Source: Lachnospiraceae bacterium (GTDB taxonomy: Bacteria > Bacillota > Clostridia > Lachnospirales > Lachnospiraceae). Taken from it: a DNA stretch of 5,573 nucleotides. The stretch covers positions 1-5,573 of the forward strand of contig JAJPYH010000003.1 in the NCBI GenBank assembly GCA_021205045.1. Direction: 5' to 3'. The notes beneath the pieces are model-generated. The model had not been told where the DNA came from. It was given only the letters and a program-made list of their open reading frames with translations, and searched no databases. A program made the translations under genes and the position numbers. Shown here piece after piece: positions 1-5,387 of this stretch (position 1 is its first letter; every line of letters begins with the position of its first letter).

Positions 1-28
1 ATAGGAAGAGGATTTTCAGTGTTCGGTT

Positions 29-56
29 TTGAGGGTACAATGTGTTGTTGTATCAT
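29..56 (+). promoter_or_regulatory. possible promoter of the tRNA-Glu/tRNA-Asn pair
   Basis: TTGAGG at 29-34 and TATCAT at 51-56 are separated by 16 bases and resemble a housekeeping sigma promoter. Initiation about 7 bases downstream would leave only a 2-4 base leader before the mature tRNA-Glu 5' end at 66. The tRNAs could instead be processed from a longer transcript that begins left of the window, so this is tentative. Confidence 0.3.
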
Positions 57-65
57 AAAGCCACT

Positions 66-137
66 GGCCCGTTGGTCAAGCGGTTAAGACATCGCCCTTT
101 CACGGCGGTAACAGGGGTTCAATTCCCCTACGGGTCA
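66..137 (+). tRNA. tRNA-Glu (anticodon TTC)
   Basis: The sequence folds as a full cloverleaf. The acceptor stem 66-72 pairs with 130-136 with one G-U pair, and A137 is the discriminator base. The anticodon loop is 97-103 with TTC at 99-101, and the T arm carries GGTTCAATTCC. The length of 72 bases is normal for tRNA-Glu. CCA is not encoded (TTC follows 137), so the 3' CCA must be added enzymatically. It lies 23 bases upstream of tRNA-Asn and is probably co-transcribed with it. Confidence 0.96.
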
Positions 138-160
138 TTCTCTTTTGAAGAGATCTATAT

Positions 161-232
161 TCCTCAATAGCTCAATGGTAGAGCACTCGGCTGTTAACCG
201 AGTTGTTGCAGGTTCGAGCCCTGCTTGGGGAG
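161..232 (+). tRNA. tRNA-Asn (anticodon GTT)
   Basis: This is a complete cloverleaf. The acceptor stem 161-167 pairs with 225-231 with one G-U pair, and G232 is the discriminator base. The anticodon stem is CTCGG/CCGAG with GTT at 193-195 in loop 191-197, and the T arm carries GGTTCGAGCC. CCA is not encoded (C, T, G follow 232). A hairpin with a T run begins 9 bases downstream, so this is the last gene of the tRNA transcript. Confidence 0.96.
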
Positions 233-240
233 CTGGAGAG

Positions 241-270
241 CCGGTAAACTTCATGGTTTATCGGTTTTTT
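241..270 (+). terminator. intrinsic terminator of the tRNA operon
   Basis: CCGGTAAAC at 241-249 pairs with GTTTATCGG at 256-264, a 9-bp stem with one G-U pair and a 6-base loop. Six T residues follow at 265-270. It sits directly after tRNA-Asn, which fits rho-independent termination of the tRNA transcript. Confidence 0.85.
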
Positions 271-423
271 GTGTCCCCGGATTTTTCTGTCACGATGTGG
301 CAGATGTAACTTATTAACCATAATGCAGGATGCGCTGGAAGTGCGTGTTGTAGATTTTCTGAAATCATGTACATCGTAGCAGATGGAGAACATAACTATT
401 AAGTTGCTGGAACAATGACAGCG
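271..423. other. intergenic stretch with no recognised gene, possible small-RNA body
   Basis: I see no convincing protein gene here. An ATG at 323 opens an 18-codon frame ending at 379, but no Shine-Dalgarno sequence precedes it. The stretch lies between the tRNA terminator and another strong terminator at 424-475. It could therefore encode a short untranslated RNA, or be the remains of a lost gene. I could not find a good promoter inside it, so neither idea is established. Confidence 0.3.
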
Positions 424-475
424 AAAAAGACAGCGAGATCAGGCCCGTTAATGGGTTGCTCCGCTGTCTTTTTTT
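424..475. terminator. strong, nearly symmetric orphan terminator hairpin
   Basis: AAAAAGACAGCG at 424-435 pairs perfectly with CGCTGTCTTTTT at 462-473, a 12-bp stem. The 26-base interior holds a small nested stem (GCCC/GGGT). The arm sequence supplies an A tract on the left and a T tract on the right, so the element could stop transcription from either side. No recognised gene ends at it. The nearest upstream genes are the tRNAs, which have their own terminator. Confidence 0.75.
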
Positions 476-498
476 AACTGGAAATGTGGATATGTCAG

Positions 499-607
499 TC
501 CGCATTTAGGGGCTCAGAAAGCCTTATTTTAAAGGAAATAAAATGGAAAAAACGGAGCAGGTGGACATTTTATCCATGAACCTCGTTTTTGGACTTCTAA
601 ATGCGGA
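499..607. repeat. long inverted repeat enclosing a nested hairpin and a small ORF
   Basis: TCCGCATTTAG at 499-509 is perfectly complementary to CTAAATGCGGA at 597-607, and the pairing extends through 510-512 with 594-596 using two G-U pairs. A second stem lies inside: AAAAACG 548-554 pairs with CGTTTTT 584-590, AGGT 559-562 with ACCT 580-583, and GGA 563-565 with TCC 573-575. The whole could fold as a roughly 109-base interrupted hairpin. It may be a structured RNA, a miniature mobile element, or a decayed sequence. No target-site duplication is evident. Confidence 0.55.
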
Positions 608-638
608 AAAAAATTTGATATGCATTGATTTTACCTGA
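543..638 (+). CDS. possible small protein of 31 residues, unrecognised
   Basis: The ATG at 543 is preceded by AAGGA at 532-536 with a 6-base spacer, a well-placed ribosome binding site. The frame runs 31 codons to a TGA at 636-638. The product begins MEKTEQVDIL, is mildly acidic at its start and more hydrophobic after residue 12, and matches no family I know. The frame lies largely inside the inverted repeat at 499-607, so folding of the RNA could affect its translation, or the frame could be accidental. The only evidence for a gene is the RBS and the open frame. Confidence 0.3.
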   Translation: MEKTEQVDILSMNLVFGLLNAEKNLICIDFT

Positions 639-663
639 ATTTGACGAAGGTGGAACAAATTTC

Positions 664-672
664 TGTTATAAT
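664..672 (+). promoter_or_regulatory. extended -10 promoter for the HD-domain gene
   Basis: The sequence TGTTATAAT at 664-672 is a perfect extended -10 element (TG-N-TATAAT). The best -35-like hexamer, TTGACG at 641-646, lies 20 bases upstream of the -10. That spacing is longer than optimal, so the TG extension probably matters. Initiation near 679 would give a leader of about 79 bases before the ATG at 758. Confidence 0.6.
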
Positions 673-757
673 TCATTTGTGAGTTTACTGACTGATAATT
701 TATAAATTTTGCGGAGAATACTGATTTTATGCCGCTTATTTATCTTGGAGATTGAGG

Positions 758-1328
758 ATGGTGCCTGACAGAATCGAAGCTGAGAAATTATTACTTGAGG
801 GTGAAAACCTTACGCCCGGAACCTGGGTTTCCCACAGCCGTATAGCGCCGCAGACAGCGGAGAAAATTGCGTGTCATTGTAGGAGCTTGAATGCGGATAA
901 AGCATATGTTCTGGGTTTGCTGCATGACATTGGCAGACAGTTTGGAGCAGGTCAACTTAAGCATGTATATGACGGGTATCGTTATATGCTGCGTCTGGGC
1001 TATGACGAGGTAGCCAGAGTCTGCCTGATACATTCTTTTCAATGCCAGAGAATGGATGATTATGTCGGAAAGTGCGATATTACAGCAGAGCAGCTTCGGG
1101 AGTTGGAAACAGCACTTTCAGAAATTGTTTTTGACGACTATGATCGGTTAATCCAGCTTTGCGACAGGTATGGCGGGAAAGGAGCGGATGCTTCGGCTTG
1201 AAGAAAGGGCGGAGGATATCCGTCTCAGATACGGGAATTATCCATTAAGAAAGCTTCAGAAGAATCTGGAATTAAAGGTATATTTTGAGAAACTGGCGGG
1301 TGTGGATTTATATGATATTCTCCTGTAG
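758..1328 (+). pseudogene. HD-domain phosphohydrolase, frameshifted
   Basis: HD-superfamily proteins are metal-dependent phosphohydrolases; the substrate of this one is unknown. ATG 758 is chosen because TTGGAG at 745-750 lies 7 bases upstream, whereas the in-frame TTG at 752 overlaps that region. In this numbering H26, H56-D57 (in LLHDIGR) and D136 (in LIQLCD) match the H...HD...D metal ligands. The frame ends early at the TGA 1199-1201, giving 147 residues, the last 11 of which look unrelated. The family's C-terminal region continues one frame over from about 1161 to the TAG at 1326-1328, as MLRLEERAEDIRLRYG and then KVYFEKLAGVDLYDILL. The joined product would be about 191 residues. The shift equals a net loss of 2 or 5 bases, or a gain of 1. 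The short ORF still holds all four metal ligands, so residual activity cannot be excluded. The repaired identity is recalled family knowledge. Confidence 0.8.
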
Positions 1329-1374
1329 GATACTGTTCCGGATTTTGGATTGCGACACAGATTTTTTACATAAA

Positions 1375-1391
1375 CCTGAATTATTCACGGC
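1375..1391 (+). repeat. 17-bp repeat, copy 1 (presumed IS end)
   Basis: CCTGAATTATTCACGGC occurs here and, identically and in the same orientation, at 1911-1927, 536 bases away. Identity ends exactly at both borders (A versus G before, T versus C after). It marks the left border of the IS remnant. Confidence 0.6.
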
Positions 1392-1466
1392 TCAGCATGC
1401 AAAGCTGCTGAAACCCGCGTAGTTACTGTGTTTTTATTGTTTTTTGCATTTCATCTTTTAAGTGAA

Positions 1467-1495
1467 TAGAAAAAGGCCTCAATCTATGGTAAAAT
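1467..1495 (+). promoter_or_regulatory. probable transposase promoter
   Basis: TGGTAAAAT at 1487-1495 is an extended -10 element. TAGAAA at 1467-1472 is a partial -35 match at the optimal 17-base distance. It lies 43 bases upstream of the transposase ATG at 1539, where an IS would carry its own promoter. Confidence 0.4.
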
Positions 1496-1538
1496 TAAGG
1501 TGACAAATCAAAACAATACCAAAGAAAGAGGTCTCTCT

Positions 1539-1934
1539 ATGGATAGTTTACACACCGTAAGCCTGGAATGCAATAGAAAAATGAAAATAAATTTCGGAGG
1601 AGGGGATTTGTCCTCCGATGCAGGGCTTCTCTTAATTAAGGAATTCCTGTTTAAAATCGGGGCCGATAAACATTTCGTGGCGAATTTCATTGGAAAATCC
1701 AACTGGATTGATGAATCTTCCATGTTTCGCCCGGAGGCGATGTCTTTTGAAGAAGAGAAAGGCTGCATCCGCTATGATGCCGATATTGTCAGCCAGCAGT
1801 TTATTGGCAATGCTTATGAACTGATATTAGATAAGGATGGGAACCGCTGGGTTGCCATGTCTCCAACCAGACAGCCTGAAAAGAAGGTGTCTGTTTATAT
1901 GCATAAGGAGCCTGAATTATTCACGGCCATATAA
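1539..1934 (+). pseudogene. IS1380-type transposase N-terminus fused to an unrecognised C-terminal segment
   Basis: ATG 1539 is chosen over the in-frame GTG at 1500 because AGAGG at 1527-1531 lies 7 bases upstream and the family begins at MDSLHTVSLECNRK. Residues 1-50 match my recollection of IS1380 transposases, including KINF-GGG-LSSDAGLLLIKEF. Transposases of this family run to more than 400 residues, so nearly all of the DDE catalytic domain is gone. From about residue 51 (nt 1689) the frame continues for 81 codons with a sequence I cannot assign. It is acidic and contains GNAYELILDKDGNRWVAM, which looks like genuine coding sequence. The final codons read through the second copy of the 17-bp presumed IS end and stop at 1932-1934. 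The ORF is best read as a chance fusion at a deletion junction, not a working transposase. Confidence 0.65.
1911..1927 (+). repeat. 17-bp repeat, copy 2 (presumed IS end)
   Basis: This is identical to 1375-1391 and in the same orientation. Both copies are preceded within a few bases by CATAA. It may be the left end of a second, deleted IS copy, or the right end of a copy lying in the opposite orientation. The minus-strand translation to its right does not resemble the transposase C-terminus that I recall, so neither option is confirmed. Confidence 0.5.
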
Positions 1935-2088
1935 AGTGCCGATATACCGGCCGTCATAACAGCTTTGAAACCGTTTTTGATGAATTGCTTTGTACCAGTT
2001 TGTTGATATCCGCTCCTAAAAAAGGGCAGATTCCTCCCCTGGCACAAGCAGATCCATTTTTGCGGTTGTCAAAGTGCAGTGTTACTTC

Positions 2089-2181
2089 TTATTCTAACTG
2101 TGGCTTTAGCCGGTGGATGTTATCCAGCGTCTCATAGAATTCTTTCTTATATGGACAGTTGCTGCACAGTTTGAAATGCGG
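2089..2181 (-). pseudogene. possible C-terminal remnant of an unknown protein with a CxxC motif
   Basis: The minus frame ending at the stop 2089-2091 reads PHFKLCSNCPYKKEFYETL and then DNIHRLKPQLE. The CxxC pair followed by a charged, helical-looking tail resembles the zinc-binding C-termini of some recombinase or transposase proteins, but I cannot name a family. Upstream of 2181 the frame runs into the hairpin cluster and looks non-coding, so only about 30 residues are credible. This is low-confidence inference from composition and setting among IS debris. Confidence 0.25.
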
Positions 2182-2195
2182 ACCTGCACAGCATG

Positions 2196-2278
2196 CGGGC
2201 TTTGCCCGTAGGAGCGAAGCGGAGACGGCCCCAACAAGGCACGCGAAGCAGTCTTTGTAGCACAAAGACATTGCCTTG
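2196..2278. repeat. cluster of strong hairpins, REP-like
   Basis: CGGGC 2196-2200 and GCCCG 2204-2208 form a 5-bp hairpin with a TTT loop. GTCTTTGT 2251-2258 pairs perfectly with ACAAAGAC 2262-2269 around a 3-base loop. That hairpin is enclosed by CAAGGCA 2235-2241 pairing with TGCCTTG 2272-2278. GAGCGAAGCGGAG lies between the two hairpins. The GC-rich palindromic character differs from the flanks and suggests a dispersed palindromic repeat, though no second copy occurs in the window. Confidence 0.5.
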
Positions 2279-2358
2279 CCAGTTTACAAAAAGCCGACAG
2301 GTGCTCTTCCCGGTCGCTTGAAGTTCATGGGGTCTGTCACCAATGTGGACCTTTAAGT

Positions 2359-2409
2359 GCAAAAATCCTGTCAGGTGCTTTCGCTCACACCATCTGACGG
2401 GATTTTTGC
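2359..2409 (-). terminator. terminator of the SGNH-transporter-GH3 operon
   Basis: GCAAAAATCCTGTCAG at 2359-2374 pairs with CTGACGGGATTTTTGC at 2394-2409, a 16-bp stem with one G-U pair. A further GGTG/CACC pairing lies inside. On the minus strand the descending arm carries the T tract, and the left-hand A tract also allows termination of plus-strand transcripts. It lies 41 bases beyond the out-of-frame double stop (2450-2455) taken as the original end of the GH3 gene. This supports that assignment. Confidence 0.85.
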
Positions 2410-3462
2410 GTTATGGATCAGGCCTCGCCGACTACAACCGCACAACCTTTTATTACCCGCCAGTTTCATGGCAACTGCCTTCACATGCTGAGCATTGATC
2501 TGCACCTGCTTTTTGGAAACCTTTCCCCCTTTCAGCCCCTGCAACAGATTTTTAAAATCCTTTTTACTTCCGGGCATAAACAAATCGCCGCCCGCTGCCG
2601 CAACTTTTGCCGGATCCGGTACCGTATATTTTGACCCGGCTGCCGGAGCCAGTCCATTCACCACCCAGTCCGTCATGCAAACACCGTCAAATTTAAACTC
2701 GCTCCGCAGGATATCAGTGCAAAGAGCACGATTCTCAGAAGTATGTGTGCCGTTCAATAAATTATAGGATGTCATGACAGCAGCCGGATGCGCTCTGCGG
2801 ATACAGATTTCAAAGCCTTTCAGGTAAATTTCACGCATGGCACGTTCAGATACTACAGAATTGCTGAAATATCGATTTGTTTCCTGATTATTAGCCGCAT
2901 AGTGCTTGATCGTTACCCCACATCCTTTGTGTAACTGTACCCCCTGTGTCAGTGCCGAAGCAAAACGGCCTGCAATAAGCGGATCTTCAGAATAATACTC
3001 AAAATTTCTTCCGCACAGAGGGCTTCTGTGAATATTAAGAGCAGGTGCCAGCCATAGGTGAACGCCAAACCATTCCATTTCACTTCCTACCACATCACCG
3101 CAGGTCTCTGCAAACGCCTCATTCCAGCTTTGAGCCAGGGCCGTTCCGACAGGAAGCGCTGTACAGTATTGTTCCTTTAATTCCGCGCCTTTAGGAAGCT
3201 TCGGAGTACCTCCCATGAACAGACTCATGATTTTGGGCATAAACTCCAGTAATGTCTCCGGCATGGCAGGTCCATAAGAATGAACGCCCTTAGTGTCTTC
3301 ATAATAGTTCACGCTTAGCCGCAGTCCCGCAGGGCCGTCCGCCATAATCACAGTCGGGATACCGGCAACCGCGTGTGTCGTTTCTCCGGCAGCGCCGGCC
3401 ACGGAGGTGGACGCTGAACCGATCACGCTCGCCAAACCCCCTTTCGCGTCAAAAGCTCCCAT
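2371..3462 (-). pseudogene. GH3 glycosidase, catalytic-domain fragment (C-terminal part of a broken inverted GH3 gene)
   Basis: This fragment encodes the (beta/alpha) barrel catalytic domain of a family 3 glycoside hydrolase, probably a beta-glucosidase or beta-xylosidase type enzyme acting in the cytoplasm, as no signal peptide is seen. In 363-residue numbering from ATG 3462, ADGPAGLR is at 41-48, LAPALNIHR at 138-146, KHYAANNQETNR at 186-197 and GGDLFMPG at 291-298. D265 in MTDW is the expected nucleophile. The ATG is unlikely to be a natural start: coding resemblance continues upstream in frame (EDLGDEDLCSLN) as far as the TGA at 3553-3555, and no close ribosome binding site exists. The rest of the gene is at 3534-3833 in another frame. 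From residue 336 the tail looks non-native and reads through the terminator. A double stop TAATAA sits right after MKLAG in another frame, so a 1-base loss probably removed the true stop. Confidence 0.85.
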
Positions 3463-3533
3463 ATTCAGAGAACAAAGATCTTCATCTCCTAAATCCTCTA
3501 TTTGTTTATCTATAGGCTCCCCTGATGTATAAT

Positions 3534-3833
3534 TTACGGTTTCACAAACTGTTCATGCGATTTTTGCAAAATATCATCATAGGCATCCAGCCAGAAAGTG
3601 GAAGTCACTTCAAATCCGGCATCTTTCAAGCCCTGTTCAACTGTAATGAAATACCTGGAATTCACCTCACCGGAACCGGTACCGCCCTTTACCGTATGGC
3701 GAACACCTCCGCCATATGCGGCGATTTTACCAGCCTCTCCCAAGGGAAAACCGCCATCCTTTTTTAAAAGAACGGTACATTCCGCGAGACCCTTATAAAT
3801 TTTTTTCAAGTGGGCTGTTTCGTATGGATTCAT
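3534..3833 (-). pseudogene. GH3 glycosidase, N-terminal fragment of the same broken gene
   Basis: The 99-residue frame starts MNPYETAHLKKIYKGLAECT and contains FPLGEAGKIAAYGGG and VKGGTGSGEVN. These are hallmarks of the GH3 C-terminal-type domain that comes first in the inverted GH3 architecture. ATG 3833 is convincing: AGAGGA lies 6 bases upstream (plus-strand 3840-3845), and the ATG shares one base with the transporter stop (TAATG), implying translational coupling. Family resemblance ends near HEQFVK. Stop 3534-3536 follows at once, and the downstream catalytic part continues in another frame. The rest of this domain and the following Fn3-like domain, roughly 300 residues by my recollection of intact homologues, are absent. 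The protein as encoded would have no active site. Confidence 0.8.
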
Positions 3834-5326
3834 TACGATTCCTCTGTCTGCTGCTCATGTTTATCTTGTCTGCGTATGGCAATCTCTTCTTTCATCTGCG
3901 GCAGTTTCTTTTCCAGGTCAAACTGCGCAAAGATCACAAAAAGAATCACCGAGCATACCATTGGTACGCCGTACATACAGATAATCAGGAAATTCTGCAC
4001 CGCCACAGGCTGTGCGCTCACGATCCCCTCCGTTGCAGGTGCAATATATCCGGTGATGGAAAGTCCCAGATTAAGGATACCTGTAGCCACGCCCGCACTG
4101 ACTGTGATGATAATACTATATACAGAGGAAGAAAACCCATCGCAACGGTACCCTGATTTCCATTCCACATGATCCAGTGAGTCTGCCAGCATGGACAACG
4201 TTACATAAGTAATCGGTAAAGTTCCGATGGAGCGAACGGTCAGAGCAACGAGAGACATTGGCAGGCTTCTGGCTCCGAATATACCCAACAGTCCGCCAAG
4301 TACCGCAATAACACTGCCTGCCACATATACCTTCTGCTTTCCGATTTTTGAGACCAGCGGCCAAAGTATCAGAACACCAGGACCCAACATGGCTTGTCCG
4401 ATAATGTTTAACAGACTAAGTGTATACCCATCATTGTAAGAACCAAGAACCCAGTTGCTGTAGTATACCATGGAAGTGACGGAAAGATTGTTATATAAAT
4501 AATAGAGGATAAGTACCAGAATGATCATGATCCAGTATTTGCTGGAGAGACAGCCTTTGATCTGATCTTTCAGTGACACGACTTCTTTGGCAGATCCATC
4601 TTCCTCTGTTTCTTCCCCTTCTTCCGTGATACGCTCACGGCTGAAATAATACTGCAGAAGTGTTCCCGGAATGGCAAGCAAAGCTATCACAGTCATCACG
4701 ATCATCCATTTTGTCTGATCTACTCCCATAACCGGCAGTACCAAAGACGGGAAAATCACGGAAATTATCAGGCCGGGAACCATGTTGAAGCCGATGGAAG
4801 ATGCCATGGCAATCTTATCACGTGCCTTGCCATCCCGGGTAGAAAGCGCTACCATACACACATTGCTGAGATTGTACATGGTATAGGAGGAAATTGCAAA
4901 AAAGAGATTATAAGAGCAGGTTACCCACAACGCCGTGATCAGCCAGCTTCCACGAGGAACAGCGAACAGCAGGATAGCAGTCACTGCCATAACAGGACCA
5001 GAGATAAGCACCCACGGTCGGGCCTTGCCGCTGGAGCTTTTTGTGTTATCCACAATCCGTCCCATTACAATATTGGTAACGGCATCGACAATTTTTGACA
5101 GTATCGGCATTAAAGTGAGAAAAAGGCCGCCTGCCAGAGCGTTTAATCCAAGAACGTCTGTATAAAACACATTCAGATATGTCTGGCCTACTGCCGCATA
5201 AAGTGCAGCCACCAATGCGGGGCCGATACAATAACCCAGCCATCTCTCCGGATAATGAACTTCTTCTGTCTTTACCCGAGATGCAAAAGCCGGCTTTTCA
5301 AAACTCTTAAGGTAAATTGTTTTCAT
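3833..5326 (-). CDS. GPH-family (MelB-like) sugar:cation symporter
   Basis: This is an intact 497-residue membrane transporter of the glycoside-pentoside-hexuronide group in the major facilitator superfamily. It presumably imports the glycoside processed by the neighbouring enzymes. About 12 hydrophobic segments fall roughly between residues 30 and 467, with a charged acidic loop at about 229-258 between the two halves. Two family signatures are visible: KIVDAVTNIVMGRIVDNT at 78-95 followed by GKARPW at 100-105, and ADSLDHVEWKSGYRCDG at 381-397. D81 aligns with MelB Asp55, but the position of MelB Asp59 is N85. ATG 5326 is chosen because AAGGGAGA at 5333-5340 lies 6 bases upstream. A GTG at 5395 would add 23 residues and overlap the upstream stop, but it has no ribosome binding site. 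The stop overlaps the GH3 start. The exact substrate cannot be read from sequence. Confidence 0.9.
   Translation of the reverse strand: MKTIYLKSFEKPAFASRVKTEEVHYPERWLGYCIGPALVAALYAAVGQTYLNVFYTDVLGLNALAGGLFLTLMPILSKIVDAVTNIVMGRIVDNTKSSSGKARPWVLISGPVMAVTAILLFAVPRGSWLITALWVTCSYNLFFAISSYTMYNLSNVCMVALSTRDGKARDKIAMASSIGFNMVPGLIISVIFPSLVLPVMGVDQTKWMIVMTVIALLAIPGTLLQYYFSRERITEEGEETEEDGSAKEVVSLKDQIKGCLSSKYWIMIILVLILYYLYNNLSVTSMVYYSNWVLGSYNDGYTLSLLNIIGQAMLGPGVLILWPLVSKIGKQKVYVAGSVIAVLGGLLGIFGARSLPMSLVALTVRSIGTLPITYVTLSMLADSLDHVEWKSGYRCDGFSSSVYSIIITVSAGVATGILNLGLSITGYIAPATEGIVSAQPVAVQNFLIICMYGVPMVCSVILFVIFAQFDLEKKLPQMKEEIAIRRQDKHEQQTEES
3834..3845 (-). promoter_or_regulatory. ribosome binding site of the GH3 gene inside the transporter end
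   Basis: AGAGGA (3840-3845 on the minus strand) lies within the last codons of the transporter, 6 bases before ATG 3833. Together with the TAATG overlap it indicates coupled translation of transporter and glycosidase. Confidence 0.7.
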
Positions 5327-5340
5327 CAGAAATCTCCCTT
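5327..5340 (-). promoter_or_regulatory. ribosome binding site that decides the transporter start
   Basis: On the minus strand AAGGGAGA (5333-5340) precedes ATG 5326 with a 6-base spacer. This favours the ATG over the longer GTG start at 5395, whose upstream sequence has no purine-rich Shine-Dalgarno match. Confidence 0.75.
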
Positions 5341-5387
5341 CTCCAAATACTTTATCATTTGGATTTGTCCGACCCTGTAAGATAAAA

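Larger units (their letters stand above)
1375..1688 (+). mobile_element. truncated left end of an IS1380-type insertion sequence
   Basis: The segment starts at CCTGAATTATTCACGGC (1375-1391), taken as the IS end because an identical 17-mer recurs at 1911-1927 and it lies just upstream of transposase coding sequence. A short palindrome follows (TCAGCA at 1392-1397, TGCTGA at 1406-1411), then a T-rich leader, a promoter and the first 50 or so codons of the transposase. Homology to the family stops near 1688. No inverted copy of the 17-mer occurs in the window, so the right end is missing. The left boundary is inferred, not proven. Confidence 0.5.
1935..2358. other. gene-poor mobile-element debris
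   Basis: No intact gene is visible between the chimeric ORF and the GH3 terminator. A 69-codon plus-strand frame from 1936 (KCRYTGRHNS onward) has no start signal. On the minus strand a frame downstream of the 2089 stop reads on to about 1960, but it also lacks a start and known motifs. The recognisable contents are a possible Cys-containing C-terminal remnant at 2089-2181 and strong hairpins at 2196-2278. Both are described separately. Confidence 0.5.

Noticed and set aside
208..232. tRNA-Asn 3' end as an integration (att) site
   Set aside because: I found no second copy of the tRNA 3' end and no integrase gene in the window.
172..393. 73-codon minus-strand ORF across tRNA-Asn
   Set aside because: It is antisense to the tRNA (the SPSRARTCNNSVNS stretch is a familiar tRNA shadow translation), with no RBS or protein family.
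417..436. Direct repeat GACAGCGA at 417-424 and 429-436
   Set aside because: Two adjacent copies only, and one is part of the terminator arm; no array or binding-site pattern.
1329..1370. Possible terminator after the HD gene (CTGT...ACAG then T run)
   Set aside because: Only about 4 bp of stem pair before the T run, too weak to call.
2147..2362. 71-codon minus-strand ORF
   Set aside because: It runs through the palindromic cluster, has no RBS, and shows no protein-like conservation pattern that I recognise.
3716..4172. Two plus-strand ORFs of 146 and 120 codons
   Set aside because: They are antisense to the GH3 N-terminus and the transporter end, both strongly supported on the minus strand.
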